Source: Ophiosphaerella korrae (lineage: Eukaryota; Ascomycota; Dothideomycetes; Pleosporales; Phaeosphaeriaceae). Taken from it: 64,000 nucleotides of DNA. The translations under genes were made by a program, and so were the position numbers. Below, in pieces: positions 10,773 through 20,854 of this stretch; the first letter of the stretch is position 1; each line of letters opens with the position of its first letter. The notes beneath the pieces are model-generated. The model worked only from the letters and a program-made list of their open reading frames with translations. It was not told the origin of the DNA and searched no databases. The DNA is taken from assembly GCA_028456385.1 (NCBI GenBank), contig JALNQF010000002.1, positions 310,001 to 374,000 of the forward strand, read 5' to 3'.

Positions 10773-12281
10773 ATGGGCATCCCCACCACCTGGAACATTG
10801 CTCGTGAGGATGCAAAGGACAAGGACGTCTTGCGCGCCGACGTGATGGGCCAGCGCTCGCCAATCCGCCGGCGCAGGATAGCATCACAATCACCGCGACT
10901 GCGCGCTGCCGTAGACCGCGACTATCTCTTCTCCACCTCGCGCTTTGCGCCCTACCTGGAGCCTCTTTCTATGCCCCACAGCTCACGGCTGGCCCCGCCA
11001 CCCGTCCCCGAAGTCTCCAGGGCCGCATACCGCAGCAGCGAGTCCTCAAGAGAACCGCCAACGCTGCACCGCGAAGATGGCCGCTTCCGCTCTCCACCCG
11101 CCCGTCTTGAGGGCTACATGCGCGCATTTGAGACGCGCCAGGCGCTGGACAGCGACCGCCCCTTGCCAGCCTTCACCCCCGGCTTTGCGCCAGCCGCGCC
11201 GCCACAGACTGAGGAAATCTTGCTTAACGTGCAGGACACGATGCACAGGGCAGAAAGCTTCTCGCATCGGCATATGCCAGAATGGCGATCCACGCGATCG
11301 CAGAGCCCCCGCGCTGACCGCCTCTCGATGAGGCGAAGCGACAGTGCGCACGCAGCTGAAGACGAGCACGAGACCAGCGACAGCAATGCCGTCGGCTTTG
11401 CTCCGCTGCGCAGAATGGGCCGCCGCAACATCGCTGACGGGCCACTGCCTGCGAGCTCTCTGCGCGAGTCCTGGAGCCCTATCCCTACCATCGATGGTTT
11501 GGGCGACCGCGAGCGCAGCTTCAGTCCCGGCGAGGGTCTGCCCTGGGACACATTCCTCAGCACCGTCGTGCCCGACCCGCATGTGCCCACGGCTGAATCC
11601 TCGTTTGCGTCTGCTGCCGCTGCAGCCTCGTTTTCCAATTCGCTCCCAAGCTCCCGGGCCGGGAGTGCGAACACGTCTGCGTCGTCTTCCCAGACTCACC
11701 TGACAGTGCCATCGCGCCACCACTCCCCTCCAAGCACTGAGCAGTTTATGCGCGCTTGCGATACCTCTGAAGATGGCTCGGGGTCTGACACGGAGCCCGA
11801 AGACGACGATTACTCGGCTCGCCTCGGAGAGTTTCTCAGACTGAGCTACAACCCAGGCAACGCCCGCCGCAGTGCTCGTCCTTCACTCTTCTCCGACGAG
11901 CCTCCTCATCGCGACAACGAGCAATACTCGAGACGAGTAATGGCGCGTTCTCGCGATGCTAGCTCGTACGTTCGCAGTTTCTACAACTCGAGCCATGCAA
12001 CGCCCAGGAGTCTGCGTGGTGTCATGAGCAGCCCTCGCCGGGCGTCTCGCACCCAGGAAATCGACGGTCCCCGGATGGAACAGCTGGACGGTGTTGCGGA
12101 TGGTCCCGTACCCGCCAGCGAGGACGACCCGCAGCTCGACCAAGAGCTACGCGAGGCGCGGCTTCTCTTGGAACGGCTGTCGCGCCGGGAAGATGTAAGC
12201 GACGACTTTTGGGCGTCAGTCGGATTGACACGATCCTTTGCTGACCGCGTCGAGATTTTCAATGAGCGCGAGCGCCTTTGA
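10773..12281 (+). CDS. conserved fungal protein of unknown function
   Basis: Single exon of 502 residues starting at ATG 10773. It opens with MGIPTTWNIAREDAKDKDVL, then is largely disordered: Ser, Arg and Pro rich, with basic stretches near the N-terminus (RSPIRRRRIASQSPRLR). A more ordered motif lies in the middle (GEGLPWDTFLSTVVPDP, about residue 253). An acidic patch follows (SGSDTEPEDDDYSARLGEFL). The C-terminus looks helical (DPQLDQELREARLLLERLSR, ending in FADRVEIFNERERL). I do not recognise the family. Many SP and RS sites suggest phosphorylation; this is inference. Codon use matches neighbouring housekeeping genes and the frame stays open for 1.5 kb, so it is very likely a real gene. 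Confidence 0.8.
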   Translation: MGIPTTWNIAREDAKDKDVLRADVMGQRSPIRRRRIASQSPRLRAAVDRDYLFSTSRFAPYLEPLSMPHSSRLAPPPVPEVSRAAYRSSESSREPPTLHREDGRFRSPPARLEGYMRAFETRQALDSDRPLPAFTPGFAPAAPPQTEEILLNVQDTMHRAESFSHRHMPEWRSTRSQSPRADRLSMRRSDSAHAAEDEHETSDSNAVGFAPLRRMGRRNIADGPLPASSLRESWSPIPTIDGLGDRERSFSPGEGLPWDTFLSTVVPDPHVPTAESSFASAAAAASFSNSLPSSRAGSANTSASSSQTHLTVPSRHHSPPSTEQFMRACDTSEDGSGSDTEPEDDDYSARLGEFLRLSYNPGNARRSARPSLFSDEPPHRDNEQYSRRVMARSRDASSYVRSFYNSSHATPRSLRGVMSSPRRASRTQEIDGPRMEQLDGVADGPVPASEDDPQLDQELREARLLLERLSRREDVSDDFWASVGLTRSFADRVEIFNERERL

Positions 12282-12952
12282 CCAAAACCAGCCGGCTGGT
12301 CTCTACTGTGTTGTTTTATCTTTTCGTTTCGCTTCGGTACTTAGGAAGTTTGTTCAGTTCAGCCCGGACTCGGCGTCATGTGTTGCTAGGCAAGTTACAG
12401 TCTAATGTTTGGGTTACGAAAAGTCATGGTTGGGATATAGGCTACCTGCAGGAGGAACTTGGGGATAGGTCGAGATACCAGGTCAGGAGATACCGGGGTC
12501 ATGGGCGGCGTTTTGTATCTCTATGTAGCTGTCTATTGAGTAACGAGTGGAATGGAAAAGCATGTCCTATCTAACACAACAAACGCTATTTAGACTATTG
12601 GTGAAGTGTAGATATCGTGAGGCTGCAAGTGTTTCAAAGACGTCGTGTTCCGTGCATTCGTGCTTTCCTGATGTCCAAGTCGGACTTGACATCGTGCTGG
12701 ACTTGGACGTTTTGGCTCCACGATGTCCTCTCACTCACCCACCCCTCCACACCAAAATGACGAAACTCGATATTTTGAAGGTAGCATACCTAGTTATTTG
12801 TTATTTGAAGCTATGTTGATTTTGGCATTCCGAGCCGTGTGGCCCCCTTAGCATCGTCCACAAGTTGTTCCTTGCCCCCTCCTCCACCCCCCACCCCCCA
12901 AAATGATACCTCCACCCCGTAAAAAATAGCAAAAAGCAGCAAAAAGCGCAAC
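12282..12952. other. intergenic, 3' of the 10773 gene
   Basis: About 670 bp of 3' flank before the tRNA. A C/A-rich tract lies near 12870-12900. Poly-T/A runs next to the tRNA (12920-12945, AAAAAG-type on the plus strand, so T-rich downstream of the minus-strand tRNA) fit a Pol III terminator. No gene was seen. Confidence 0.45.
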
Positions 12953-13063
12953 CATCTCAGGTGGGGCTCGAACCCACAGCCTTTGGATATCGGGTACCGG
13001 GTCTGGTTTGGGGGACAGACTGGTGGGTAGAAGTCCAACGCGCTACCATTGCGCCACTGAGAC
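12953..13063 (-). tRNA. tRNA-Arg (anticodon TCT) with intron
   Basis: On the minus strand, acceptor strands GTCTCAG (5', at 13063) and CTGAGAT (3') pair over 7 bp with one G-U. The D arm, the anticodon arm TTGGA-CTTCTAA-TCCAA and the T arm GTGGG-TTCGAGC-CCCAC are all present. The anticodon TCT lies at 13031-13029 and reads AGA codons. A 39-nt intron (13027-12989) interrupts the anticodon loop after position 37, the standard site for tRNA splicing endonuclease. The discriminator is G (12953). An A box (TGGCGCAATGG) and a B box (GGTTCGAGCCC) are both intact. Confidence in the isotype is high. Confidence 0.95.
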
Positions 13064-13622
13064 CGTCGATTGCAAATGAGAGATCTGAACAATTTTGAAA
13101 ATAACACAAAACATATATTTTGTGAAAAAAAGAAAGGCCAGACAACTTTTGAAAAATGCGGAACAAGGGTAGCGTAACAAAGGGATTGCCGGCTCGTGGG
13201 GTATGCCACGTCACAGATGGGAAGTGGGGGCGGGGGACGGGGGGCTGGAAACTGATTTTGCATGCACGTGGAATAGACGAACGGCCAACCGACATAGCAA
13301 CGATGCATCGTGCCGCTGTTTGTGGACTGCATTCACTTTTTTATGATATATTCGTGTACTTGGTTTAATTCATACATTGAATCGGCAACGAATTTTATAT
13401 GGCTGGCCCTTGGACCGCAGTTCATGGCATTTTGGGTGTCCAAAAGCCCTCAATATTTGCTTCAAACGCGAGTCATTTTGCTGCGTATCCACGTCTGATG
13501 CGAGGATTTACATTATCATTGCTATAGGAGCAAGGTGCTCAGATATACCGAGTCGAAAAACACGTTGTGTCTACTTTCCCGGTCTGTAGAGACCTAGAAA
13601 TAGCGGCCGATGCACCCTACCA
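13064..13622. other. intergenic, tRNA to Cce1 gene
   Basis: 559 bp. It holds the upstream flank of the tRNA (A/T-rich, 13080-13150) and the 3' flank of the minus-strand resolvase gene. No other feature was recognised. Confidence 0.45.
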
Positions 13623-14885
13623 TTATTCTCCAGTCACTTCAATCATCTCTTTGAGAATATCGTCGTCCAGCTCAGGCATTCTTCCCTTACGTCCTCTTTG
13701 TTTCCAGACGTCGTAAAGCTGTAGCCTATTTGATTCCCACGCAACCCATGCCGCGGCTTGGAGGCAGCAATCTGTGATATCGTCCAACTTCTTTATTTGA
13801 TTTGTCTTTGTCTCATTCTCTGCATCGGCTTCGATGTCGCTTGTTTTCGCCTTCTTCCTTCGCGGGGGCGTTGGCAGACAGAGGGCTTTCCGTGCGGCTA
13901 TTGCACTCGGCCCAATTGTGAATGATATCGTGGGTGCTAACGCTGGTGTCGACAGGGCAGTTGATGCGGGCTCTGCAGATAGCCAGGAGCGAACGAGGGC
14001 AATCTTTGCCTTCTTTTCTGCCTTGCTTCGTGGGACCTTCTTTCCTGTTTTGTCTACCTCCTCGACTCCATGCAAAAACCCTCCATCCTCGTCCTCTGCC
14101 GCTGCTATTGCGTGCTGCCTGAGCCAGAATTGCCCTACTCGTTTCGGATCGACTGCGTTGATCCCGTAGTCCATTTTTTTATTGCCCTCTCTACACTTAG
14201 GACGAGCAACCTTATGTTCTGTGCGGAGAGTCTCAAGAATGGCCCACAACATAGCTTCTAATATGTTTACACGAACGGTCCACTGCTGGATCGCACTACT
14301 GCTTGCTGATCGCCACCTCTGCCTCTCAATGAGAATGATATCAGGAGAAAATTCCAATACTTGGTTTTTGATGAACCAATATGCAGTTTGTGATAGGACA
14401 GACAGCGAGTAGGGGTCCACCTCTTGATCCGTGTCGACCGTCCCTTTGACAAGCCGTGAATCTGGCGGCTGAGGGCGCAACTCTCGCGTAGCATCAACAA
14501 GATCAAGCTTGTCCCATCTGATAATGTCCATGACAGGAGTCTTTACATTTCCATCTGGGTAGTCTACCTCGGCATCACAGTACGCAAGATTTTTGATGCC
14601 CATGTCAATACTGATGATTCGGAGTTTCCTGCCCAAGCTCTTGGATTGTCGAGCTTGCCATTCGGGACGCAATGCGAATAGACGCGGCTGCGCCACATCT
14701 CGCTGGAAGCGTTCTTGAAGGACGCTTTTAGTTCCAGATGATGCGGAACCGATGCGTGTGAGCAGGGCTTGCAGCGCCTTAGCTGTTACAGCTCGCGACT
14801 TCGGTGCCATTGATCTTTGGATTTCGTTATGCTCGGTCCAGGCATCGGCCTCACTATAAACCCGGATTATTGGGCGCTTTTGCAC
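13623..14885 (-). CDS. CCE1: mitochondrial Holliday-junction resolvase (Cce1/Ydc2 family)
   Basis: Single exon, 420 residues from ATG 14885, or 395 from an internal ATG at 14810. The first 65 residues hold a SAP-like helix region (TAKALQALLTRIGSASSGTK). The RNase H-like catalytic core has the acidic residues in the expected order: IISIDMGIKNLAY (Asp near residue 93), IILIERQRWRS (Glu near 183), and KKLDDITDCCLQAAAW near residue 377. Cce1/Ydc2 cuts four-way junctions in mitochondrial DNA and supports its segregation. A Lys/Ala-rich insert (about 270-350) lies between the second and third motifs. The extra N-terminus before residue 26 (MQKRPIIRVYS) is weakly like a mitochondrial presequence. 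That favours the longer start, but it is not certain. Confidence 0.9.
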   Translation of the reverse strand: MQKRPIIRVYSEADAWTEHNEIQRSMAPKSRAVTAKALQALLTRIGSASSGTKSVLQERFQRDVAQPRLFALRPEWQARQSKSLGRKLRIISIDMGIKNLAYCDAEVDYPDGNVKTPVMDIIRWDKLDLVDATRELRPQPPDSRLVKGTVDTDQEVDPYSLSVLSQTAYWFIKNQVLEFSPDIILIERQRWRSASSSAIQQWTVRVNILEAMLWAILETLRTEHKVARPKCREGNKKMDYGINAVDPKRVGQFWLRQHAIAAAEDEDGGFLHGVEEVDKTGKKVPRSKAEKKAKIALVRSWLSAEPASTALSTPALAPTISFTIGPSAIAARKALCLPTPPRRKKAKTSDIEADAENETKTNQIKKLDDITDCCLQAAAWVAWESNRLQLYDVWKQRGRKGRMPELDDDILKEMIEVTGE

Positions 14886-15254
14886 ATCGAGGGATGGTGG
14901 TCGTCAAGGAGAGACGCATTGTGTGGTGGAAAATTGGTCAAGCTGTGACGCGCTACAGCTTTGGATGTACAGTACTAAGCAAAAGAGGTAGAGGCGAACT
15001 TGCAGATCACAACCTTTTGGAATATATCGACAATTTCATATTATTAGTTTGAAGAAAGGGGACCTCCAAACAACACATGGTCATCCTGTGTGGCGGGCAC
15101 GCAGTTGACTCCCTGGACTAGCCACCCAAACAGAGTGTTGATCGTTCGGCACGCGCGCGGACACGGTATTGAACTACTAGGCGCTTGGCATGGTGCACCA
15201 ACCAGCAGTCCCTAACACACGCGCACGACCTGCTAAGTGACATGCTTCCAAGAG
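14886..15254. other. divergent promoter region
   Basis: 369 bp between the Cce1 gene (minus) and the kinase-like gene (plus). No specific site was identified. Confidence 0.45.
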
Positions 15255-16342
15255 ATGGATTCTCGTGATCCTGACAGCATAACGGATTCCCGAGGTCCAT
15301 CAAGTCACGTATTGAGACTCTTTCCTCCTTCAGAGTCAGCTTCGCCTCTGACTCTTCCAGACAATGACGAAGTTGTATTCCACGACTCAACTTTCTTCCA
15401 GAAGCATGGTCGAGACTCTCTACCATCTCCTATACAAGTGAGGGAGGTTGCAAGTCGATCTACGGACCTGGAAGCAACAAGCACATCCCAACCTCCACCT
15501 GTACGATTTCCCGATCTAGGTCTACTAGTGAAATATGGCACGGAGATTACGATAGCTGAAGGCCAATGCTTGTCATTTATTCGTCGAAATTTTGGGCACG
15601 AGGTACCTGTACCTGAAGTCTATAAATGGTGTAAAGACGGTCGGCAGGTGTTTATCTACATGGAACTTGTCAGCGGTGACACCCTCGAACAGGTATGGGA
15701 AAATATGATTGAGGACGATAGACTAGCTGTATGCTATCAACTCCGTGCGATGATAAATACATGGCGCAGTTTAAATCAGGGCGCAACATCTACTTTTGTT
15801 GGTAAGTTATTATCAACGCGTAAAGCGCGTCTCAGCTTAGCTCCCCCGCATCAGCAATCATTAATTCGAGCATAGGCTAAAGTTATAGCTAACAGGTTAT
15901 TTTATTAGGGCATATTAATAGGCAGCCTCTACAGGACATTATATTTTCAAGCACCTCTCTGACTACTGGTCCGTTTGCAAACGTCGCTAAGTTTCACGAC
16001 TGGTATACTACGTCCTTTGGGCCAGATCCATACAATCGTCAAGGCCGGCCGCCACATCCGTACCGATCTTTCCTCCCAGATGATGCGCCCATAGTATTTA
16101 CCCACGCGGATTTACATCCTAGTAACATTCTAGTAAGTTCGCAACCTGACAATAAGCTTCGAATCATGGCGATCATTGATTGGCACCAATCTGGGTGGTA
16201 TCCAGCGTACTGGGAGTATTGTAAAGCCCGTTGGACGTCGTGGGTCGGTGAAGAATGGGAGGCGAAGTATCTGCCCATTTTCTTGGACAGACATAGCTGT
16301 TACGACTATTGGGACTATTTTGTTCTCGCTCGTGGAGAATAG
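15255..16342 (+). CDS. APH/choline-kinase-like phosphotransferase domain protein
   Basis: Exons 15255-15801 and 15909-16342 give 326 residues. The 107-bp intron (GTAAGT...TTATTAG) joins FVG to HINRQP. Seen motifs: GLLVKYGTEITIAEGQ (nucleotide-binding Lys strand), IYMELVSGDTLEQVW, then the Brenner-type catalytic loop FTHADLHPSNIL and the metal-binding IIDWHQSGWYPAYWEYCKA. This is the large fungal family of aminoglycoside-phosphotransferase-like proteins; substrates are mostly unknown and drug resistance should not be assumed. The start at 15255 is the first ATG in a frame that is also open from a GTG at 15237. All key residues are present, so the enzyme is probably active. Confidence 0.87.
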
Positions 16343-16981
16343 CGTAGAAAGAATTCATGATAATGATTGCTAAACCCCGTGATTCGACAGTAACTATAGC
16401 TCGTATGATATTTGCTCACGTAGCTTGCATCTGGCGGCACTGCTTGTGAGGATGATTCAACGTGGGAGTTCATGTTTGAAGCATTAGAGCATCGAACATA
16501 AAAGCACATGTATTTATCTTCCATATGTCTCCACGGCCCGAATACTATCAGGGATCTAATCTGAAATACGTACAAGGTCGCATATCAATCATGAAAACAT
16601 TGAATCGCTGGGGGGGACAGTGTATAGTAGATACCTGAGCGCTCTATCTGTGTTCCATCATATCCTCTAAGCAGAGGCCTTGATCAGTTTTCAGGTTGCC
16701 TTAATAAGCTAAACAAATCATTCCATGTAAGGACTTGATAGAACACGCAAAGCAATGACTAGCTTCATGGGCTTGAGAATCATGAGGCTCATTTGGTCCT
16801 AGCATGTTGACATAGCCACACAAACTTTCACAACATACAATTGGATAGTAAGGCTAGAAGATTGTTATTTACAGGAAAGTACGAAGAATCTTAGCCCGAT
16901 AACGAAACACCTTCCCCTGGAAATTTGAATTTGAGACCCAAACTCGCCGGCCAACCAGGACAGCATAACCTAGAGAGTCAC
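16343..16981. other. intergenic
   Basis: 639 bp between the converging 3' ends of the kinase-like gene and the small gene on the minus strand. It is AT-rich, with no coding signal seen. Confidence 0.45.
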
Positions 16982-17502
16982 TCAATTCTTTGGGGCACTA
17001 TCTATGGTCTGCAAGACCGATTCTTCCATAACTCCATTCTTTATGAGTGCTTCTACCACAGATCGGAGCCAAGTCTGGCAATTTTGAATCTCTACACGAT
17101 GTTTTGGTCGCTATAATATTGGATGTGAGAAGGCTGGCACAAAATGGGAAGATCACAAACCCGAGAACTAGCCGACACCAGGCTTAGAGCTGGCGCGGGG
17201 ATACTGAGAGCAACTTGCTCGAGGCAGTCATGTGCGGTTTGATCGATTGATGGCGCACCATTTCCAGGGACATCAACTGCGTGATGATCGAGAACTTGGG
17301 CTAACGGGATAACTTGGTGTCGACGACGAGTTTTGGAAAGATCGTAGTTGCGTTCGAATTCAATATTGAAGCCTTGGGAAGCATCCCCGGATGCATGAAT
17401 GCGCTTTCCGGTGCTCGGCTTTTCTAGTGACGGAATCCACAAGGCCCAATGAGCAGGAAACAAGGGAGAGTTGTAGACAAGAAGACAAACAGTGCGTGTC
17501 AT
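16982..17502 (-). CDS. small conserved fungal protein of unknown function
   Basis: Exons 17502-17161 and 17110-16982 give 156 residues. The 50-bp intron (GTTTGT...TTATAG) joins SASSR to RPKHRVEIQNCQTWL; the unspliced frame stops soon after the donor. The protein starts MTRTVCLLVYNSPLFPAHWA, then GKRIHASGDASQGFNIEFER, NYDLSKTRRRHQVIPLA, SIPAPALSL and NCQTWL. This pattern belongs to a family common in filamentous ascomycetes, often next to accessory genes. I know no function for it. No signal peptide or membrane span is seen. Both the splice junction and the family pattern support the model. Confidence 0.82.
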
Positions 17503-18062
17503 GATAGCTGTTGGGTTTCGATTGTGGTATTTGGTCAACCGTTGTACTGGTGGATTATTGAATAACACCAGTAGTATGTTTTTCTTGGTTAAGTGGCGCG
17601 GAAAAGGAAGGTTGGGAGGGTAGAGACTCTAGGTTCTGTTTTCGTGGGTCTTGTAGTGTCGTTGCACAGGTTCAATAACATATCCGTGCACGGTACATGG
17701 TGAGTCTCACGCCAAAGATACCGCACGCATCGCAAAACAAGTCATATCATGGCGCTGTAGAACAACCATAATTGAATATATTGAAAAATGTAGGTAATGT
17801 GACGAACGCCGTGACTAGTCCCATGGATATCCCCAACCAACCTTAACGCCAATGCACGGAGGAACAAGTCAACTCCAGGTAGGAACCATAGTCCGACATC
17901 GAGATAGAATGCTTGACTGTAATGAAAAGAAATGACTGGAGGCAAATAAAGGTCAACAAAAAAGCAAGGGATCCGTCAGCCGGCAAATCAAAACGAAAGT
18001 GGATGCACTCGTCGGCGCACAATATGAATCGGAGCAAAAATACTCCACTCATAATTCACCAC
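17503..18062. other. intergenic
   Basis: 560 bp. The 16982-17502 gene (minus) has its promoter here; the next gene (minus) ends at 18063. No further feature was seen. Confidence 0.45.
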
Positions 18063-20318
18063 TCAGGCTGCCTCCAGCATCTTCTTCCTCTGCTTCTCTG
18101 CCCACTCCCTCGACGCAATCCTGCCTCGCTCTGCAGCCTGGGCCCTCGCCTGCTTCGCTGCCTCTTCTTTCTCTCTCCGCTCGCGCTCTTTCGCCTCTTT
18201 TTCTATCTTATCACGATTGAAGACTTCTCTACCTTTAATCTTCTGGTGCACTGCATCGACAGGAGTCACTGTAGCCTTGGCAACCAGAAGACTATTCTGG
18301 TTCGAGGCAGTAGTGGAGACAGACGTTGAGCGCGACGGCTGAATACTGTTGCGTTTGCTAGCAGCTGTGGATATAGAGCTGGAGCGCAGAGGAACAGGGG
18401 CTTGGTTTTCGACATGTGGGGGTGGCGGAATCGTCACACCTTGTTGCGCTGCCCGGGTTGGTAAAGTGAGTGGTTGTCGGATGGATAATGGTCGAGCCTT
18501 GGGAGCTGCTGCTTTCTTTGCGGCTTCAGCTTCTTCCTCGCGTTTCTGTCGTTCTTCTCTCTGTGCCTTGAGCCTGGCTGCGATAGCCTCGCCTGGGAGC
18601 TGAAAGTTGGCTTTGGTGGGAGGCTTGGTGGACTTGATAATCTGCGGTGGCATACTGAAAGATACGGGCCGAGCCTTAGGCTGCCCTGTCTGACCGCTCT
18701 CAGCCTCTCTCTTCTGGCGCTCTTCCTTTTGTGCCTTCAGCTTCGCAGCGATCGCCTCTCCCGGTAGTTGGAAGTTCGGTTTTGTGGGAGCCTTTGTTGA
18801 CTTGGGCGGTGGAGGCATGCTTATTGGTCTTTGCTTCGGAGCAGGGCCATTTGCCTCCCGCTTCAAGCGCTCCTCTCTTTGCGCCTTTAGTTTCGCAGCT
18901 ACAGCATCACTCGTCAACTGAAATGCCGGCTTCGTCGGAGCTCGCCCCTTTGGTGGTGGTGGAGGTGTTGGGAAGGAGACGCTGACTGGGCGACGTTTTG
19001 ATGCTAGATAATCGACATTGTCTGTTGAACCTTTTCTAACTTCCTTAGCGGGTGCAGCTCGTACGCTTGCCGCGCGGGCTAGAGAGCTTGCTGTTGGCTT
19101 GAGGCTCTTAGGGGCGGCACTTGGAGTCCTTGACACCTTTGAAGCTAGAGGCGTCTTCCTTGGTGTCTTTGCACGTGCATTTGGGGTCTTTACATCCTTT
19201 GGGAAATCCCGTTTGCGCGGTGACTTATCATCCTTCGACTGATCGAAAAGTGACACGGCCTTGCCAACGTTCTCCAGAGCTTCTTCGAGCGCATCGAGAG
19301 CCTCGAAGGATTCTTCGATACGCATAGGTGACTTAGATGGGCTTCTCGACGCGCGCCGGCTCGGAGTTCGGCTCATGACTGGTGAAGTTGTCACGTCTGA
19401 AGGTTTCTCAGCAGCCAACATCTTGGGCTCTGGTTCCGAGGTGACCTCAACCGACGGTGCAACGAAGTTTGGAGTGGTATCTTCACTTTCGAGGGGCTGA
19501 GATACCTGAGAGGCCAGGTTCACAGTTTCTTGGTTCTCTGCTGTCGCATGCTCTGGTGCTACTTCTTTCCCTTGCGCCTTAGCCTTTTCATCTTGCTGTA
19601 TTCCTATGCTCGTGTCTTCAGCTGCCTGGCTTGCATCTTTGACCAGTTCACCAATTTCTTCATGTAATACCTCATCAGATTGGGGCGCATCCTCTACTTG
19701 CGCATCTACAACTTCCGCCTCTTCTGTTACCTGTGCTTCGGTGTTGGCTGCCTGCACCTGTTCGATTGGTGATTGTGTGACGACTTCTGTCGCAGACTCT
19801 TCGACCTGCTGGGACGGAGACAGGGCACGCTGGGCTTCTCTAAGTTCCTCCTCCTGTTTCGCTAATTGACGTCTAGTCAATCGAACAGCTTTTGCCGGTG
19901 GGCTCGCAGGGCGTTCATCTATGCTCGGTGTTTCAGCTGCATCTAAAGTCTAATGTTAGGAATTGACTATGATCGTGATTTCATTGCGCTCACCATTTGA
20001 CGATTCAGAATTTTGTTCTTCGACAGTCGTTTCGCTAGCAGCGCTTCCTGCAGCTTGTTCTTCGTCCTCTAGAGCTACCTGGACACTCTCCGTTTCTACA
20101 GCCTTCGTCTTCTTGGCTTTCCCACCTTTCTTCCCGCCCTTCCTACTTTTGCCTTTTGCAGGAGTCTTTTGAGGCAATTCTTCTTCAGGTGCAATGAGTT
20201 CTGGCGACGCGTTGGGCGATATGTCGTTGAGAGGAGTGCGCTCCTCAAGCTCGGATGCAACCGTGCTCGGTTCGTCTACATTCTGCTGGGCGCGTTGGGC
20301 CGCGCGAGTGAGGCGCAT
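18063..20318 (-). CDS. lysine-rich fungal protein with three FQLPGEA repeats
   Basis: Exons 20318-19994 and 19942-18063 give 734 residues. The 51-bp intron (GTGAGC...CTTTAG) joins SSNG/D to AAETPSIDERP. The N-terminal half is acidic (many Glu, Val, Gln) after a basic patch (KGKSRKGGKKGGKAKK). The centre is basic with SP/TP sites. Residues about 440-600 hold three similar units of about 55 residues, each with a core like PTKPNFQLPGEAIAAKLKAQ followed by REERQKRE and a proline-rich PISMPPPP-type linker; in the first unit the core reads FQLTSDAVAAKLKAQ. The C-terminus is a charged helix (KEAKERERREKEEAAKQARA). Such composition suits a cytoskeleton- or chromatin-associated protein, but that is inference. 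I do not recognise a named domain. Confidence 0.8.
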
Positions 20319-20854
20319 TGTGACTACCCAAGATGCTTATTAAAGGGTCACAGATTATAGGCTGTATTAGCGTTGGGACTCTGCTTCCAAAACATATGGC
20401 AGTAAACTGGTCTGAGGATGAATGTTGATGGTTGCAGGCGGATCCCCGAGTGGATCATAACAAACATCCTTGGTAGGTATAGTTCGCGTGGGACAGCGCA
20501 GCGCGCGGGCCCATGCACGACGGTTGTGCGCCCTCTAGCCACGTGATGGGGCCATTCACTGCCCTTTCCGCTGTCAGAGCCGCCAGACGAACCCACCACC
20601 GGCTCCGCATCCGTGGACATGATTCATACCCCCAGCGAGTAAATTATTTTTGGGTACGAGGCCGCGAAATTGTGCAAGACAGTGTTAACCCCTGAGTGGC
20701 TGGCTTATCCAATCACGAACTCAAATTTCTCTTGCACTCACCTGCAAGACTTCCGCCGTTATCCAGTTCCAAAGATTGGATCATATCGGTACACGTTCCG
20801 TACGCAGCACTCTTTTACACCAATTCGTGTCAATCGCACGTCTCCGAGCCCTGG
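20319..20854. other. divergent promoter region
   Basis: 536 bp between the repeat protein (minus) and the aminotransferase (plus). The frame upstream of 20855 stays open back to a GTG near 20696 without an ATG. Confidence 0.45.

Noticed and set aside
11046..11723. 225-codon minus-strand frame inside the 10773 gene
   Set aside because: It is antisense to a long coding frame with strong codon bias; no family motif.
12811..13332. 173-codon minus-strand frame over the tRNA
   Set aside because: It reads through the tRNA-Arg gene and its flanks. It is a shadow of the RNA gene.
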